A DNA stretch of 20,413 nucleotides from positions 1-20,413 of the forward strand of contig CABPSV020000260.1 in assembly GCA_902459845.2 (NCBI GenBank), written 5' to 3'. Numbering within the stretch: position 1 is the first letter of the stretch; each line of letters starts with the position of its first letter. Shown here piece by piece: positions 18,401-20,413 of the stretch. The notes below the pieces were generated by a model. The model did no database searches. It was not told the DNA's origin and was given only the letters and a program-made list of their open reading frames with translations. Source of the stretch: Hepatocystis sp. ex Piliocolobus tephrosceles. Its lineage: Eukaryota > Apicomplexa > Aconoidasida > Haemosporida > Plasmodiidae. The translations under genes and the position numbers were made by a program.

Positions 18401-20413
18401 GATAATGGTGATTATACTGTATTATTATTACGTCATGTATTTCGTGCTTTACGTAAAATCGTTTCTGATTACCATGTACAAACTTTATTAAAAGCGAATG
18501 TGTTAGCAAGATGTATTGATATTATAAATAATGCTAAAACAGATAAAATTATATATCCAGATGTATTATTTTTGATTGGTAGTTTAGCTATTATGAATGA
18601 AATAAAATTATTAATAGGAGAATTAAAAGGAATAGAAGCATGTGTCAATTTGTTAAGTAGATCCATAAGTGTTAAAGATATGGAACCTACAATAACTAAT
18701 TGTTGTTTAGCATTAGCTAATATTTGTATTGATAATAAACGTAATTCATCTATATTTAATAGTTTAAATGGTCCTGATATGAATGTACGTATTTTAAGAG
18801 ATTATAAATCCAATTTTGATGTAACAAATGGTGCTTCAGTGTTACTATGTAATATATTATTTCGTAACGAAGAAATGAAAAAGATATATGGAAAAAATGG
18901 TGCACCACGTGAATTAGTAGATTGTTTAAAAAGTTATGATGGTAGTGATGATAAGTCAGCTGTTCGATGTATGGAAAGTTTATTTAAAAGTATATCCAAT
19001 TTGTCATTATATACTGAAAATGTGAAATACTTTTTAGATGCACAAATAGAATTGTCATTTGAATCTTGGTTAAATAAATTAAATGAATCATATCCAGATG
19101 CAGAATTAGAAACAGGTTTACGTTCTTTATCTAATTTGGTTATGGAAAATGAAGAAAGAAATATGCAAAATTTTGGTGTTACTTTAATACCAGTGTTAAA
19201 TGTATTGAGACAAAATAGAGAAAGCCCAAAAGTTACATTCTTTTTATTAGATATTTTATGTTCTTTATGTAGGTTAACTGATAATGCCAAAATCTTTGCT
19301 GAAAATAATGGTATTGATACTGCTGTAAATATTATTAGAATGTTTGATTATGATTTGAATATATTAATATTAGCAATTCATTTGTTGAATAACCAATGTA
19401 AACTCGAATCAAGTTTACCAATATTGATTAAAGCAGATGTTATGAATATATTAATTAGTTGTATGGAAGCAGAAAGTGATGATTATGAAATTATTGAATT
19501 AGTTATATGTTCATTAAGATGTGTAAGACGTTTAATTCAATCGGAAGAGTTAGCATACGAGTTTTGTAATGCAGGTGGTATAACTACTATTGCTAATTTG
19601 GTACTTAATTCTGTTAATAAATCATTTATTATATTAGAAGCGTTACGTGTTTTGTTATGTGTATTATACCATACAACTAACATTGAAGGTGTAGTTAATG
19701 AATATCCAGAAGAAGAAGAAGAATTACACAACGCTAGATTAGGTGCTTGGTATAACATAAGTATGGATAAAGAAATGATTGATGCTATTATTCAATCTGT
19801 TATAACATGTGCTTTGGATCCTAATTTTACAAAACAGTTAAGATTACAAAAGGTATCTTTAGGGTTATTAGCATATTTTGGATACCATAGATTAGGATAT
19901 ATATCGATGGCAGCATCTGGACTCGATAACTTAATAAAAGAAAATTTAGTAAATTTTGCAGGAGATCCAATTATTATGCAATTATTAGCTATATGTATAA
20001 ACAATATGGCTTTAAATGCAATTGAAGTATATGACACTACTATTTCTAGAGATATAATAAAAAACTTTAAAAGTGCAATAAATAAAATACCTAATATTAA
20101 AGAAAATAAAGCCATAATATCAACTATCAGATGCACAGCAGATGCAATGGAATCTGTACAAGATCCATTAACAGCATTCAAAGACACATTAACAACATTT
20201 GATTTTAGTTTATCTGAATTTGATAAAGATCCTTACATTAATGGTGTACATGATTTATCTGCTAATGTTAAAGAAGCATTAAGAAAAGGTGGGCTACATA
20301 AAGTTTATCATAAAAGTGATCAAAGGACGAACTTCAAATGGAAGGCTACACAGGACTTAAATGCGCTAGAATGGACTGTTGGTGATAATGAAGAACATGT
20401 ATATAAAATTAGT
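12491..20413 (+). CDS. GAC: Glideosome-associated connector, armadillo-repeat protein (partial, 3' end outside window)
   Basis: Exon 1 is 12491-12506, only 16 nt (five codons plus one base). A 333-nt intron (12507-12839, gtaaat donor, attttag acceptor) follows. Exon 2 runs open from 12840 to the window edge, giving 2,530 residues so far, starting MPRVEVRKECDPG. The protein is a long run of paired-helix armadillo-like repeats with turns such as SGGLPVLIEL (310-319), EYGGIQGI (489-496) and NAGGITTI (2249-2256). From about residue 2487 the sequence (GGLHKVYH, RTNFKW, ALEW) marks the C-terminal PH domain, cut off here. T. gondii GAC is about 2,640 residues, so roughly a hundred are missing. Family knowledge: GAC links F-actin to surface adhesins of the TRAP/MIC2 type and binds phosphatidic acid through its PH domain, transmitting myosin force during gliding and invasion. 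There are no Asn repeats, unusual for such a long Plasmodium protein. Identification is strong. Confidence 0.93.
12507..12839 (+). other. GAC first intron
   Basis: 333-nt GT-AG intron interrupting the coding region after codon 5 (phase 1; the split codon becomes Val6). It holds poly-T blocks and a (TA)n tract at about 12739-12764. The ORF at 12640-12855 is not coding; it overlaps the acceptor by chance. Confidence 0.85.

Noticed and set aside
16753..20187. Several minus-strand ORFs opposite GAC exon 2
   Set aside because: They are antisense shadows of a long conserved coding exon; Ser/Ile/Leu-rich composition is that of reversed ARM-repeat codons.
1..20413. CRISPR arrays, insertion sequences, tRNA or rRNA genes
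   Set aside because: The repeats lack spacer structure, no transposase-like ORF or terminal inverted repeats were seen, and no cloverleaf-capable G/C-bearing segment was recognised by eye in the gaps.

Overview
The window looks like nuclear DNA of a malaria parasite (Plasmodium). It is extremely A/T-rich, with long poly-A and poly-T runs, short intergenic tandem repeats, small A/T-rich GT-AG introns, and genes whose products are recognisable Plasmodium proteins. The species cannot be fixed by eye. The ADF2 and COX2a proteins differ enough from what I remember of P. falciparum that a non-Laverania species such as P. malariae or P. ovale is my weak guess. From memory, the gene order (ADF2, a PH-domain protein, a small protein, COX2a, glideosome-associated connector) matches a conserved block on P. 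falciparum chromosome 13 (around PF3D7_1361400 to 1361800).

Five protein-coding genes can be supported. (1) Minus strand, 262-852: two-exon actin-depolymerizing factor 2 (ADF2). (2) Minus strand, 1932-4966: a twelve-exon gene reconstructed exon by exon. It encodes 376 residues with an N-terminal PH domain and a C-terminal permuted papain-like (YiiX/C92, NlpC/P60-superfamily) cysteine hydrolase domain. (3) Minus strand, 6437-6856: an intronless gene for an IscX-like iron-sulfur assembly adaptor with a mitochondrial-type leader. (4) Plus strand, 8695-10126: two-exon COX2a, the N-terminal half of the split, nucleus-encoded cytochrome c oxidase subunit 2. (5) Plus strand, 12491 to beyond the right edge: the glideosome-associated connector (GAC), a giant armadillo-repeat protein. 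A 16-nt first exon is followed by one open exon of at least 7.5 kb, and the window ends inside the C-terminal PH domain.

Genes 1-3 run leftwards and genes 4-5 rightwards, so the 1.8-kb gap between IscX and COX2a (6857-8694) is a divergent promoter region serving two proteins that both probably act in the mitochondrion. The outer genes, ADF2 and GAC, both act on actin, which drives parasite gliding motility. The gaps (1-261, 853-1931, 4967-6436, 6857-8694, 10127-12490) hold homopolymers and at least seven tandem arrays (7, 8, 11, 14, 15, 16 and 17 bp periods), with a 12-bp array in the COX2a intron. I found no RNA genes, CRISPR arrays or mobile elements.

The points most worth a second look are: the PH plus permuted-papain enzyme, with a last exon that simple ORF reading misses; the eukaryotic IscX; the apparent loss of the first transmembrane helix in COX2a together with its histidine-rich leader; and the 16-bp and 14-bp arrays that bracket the IscX gene.
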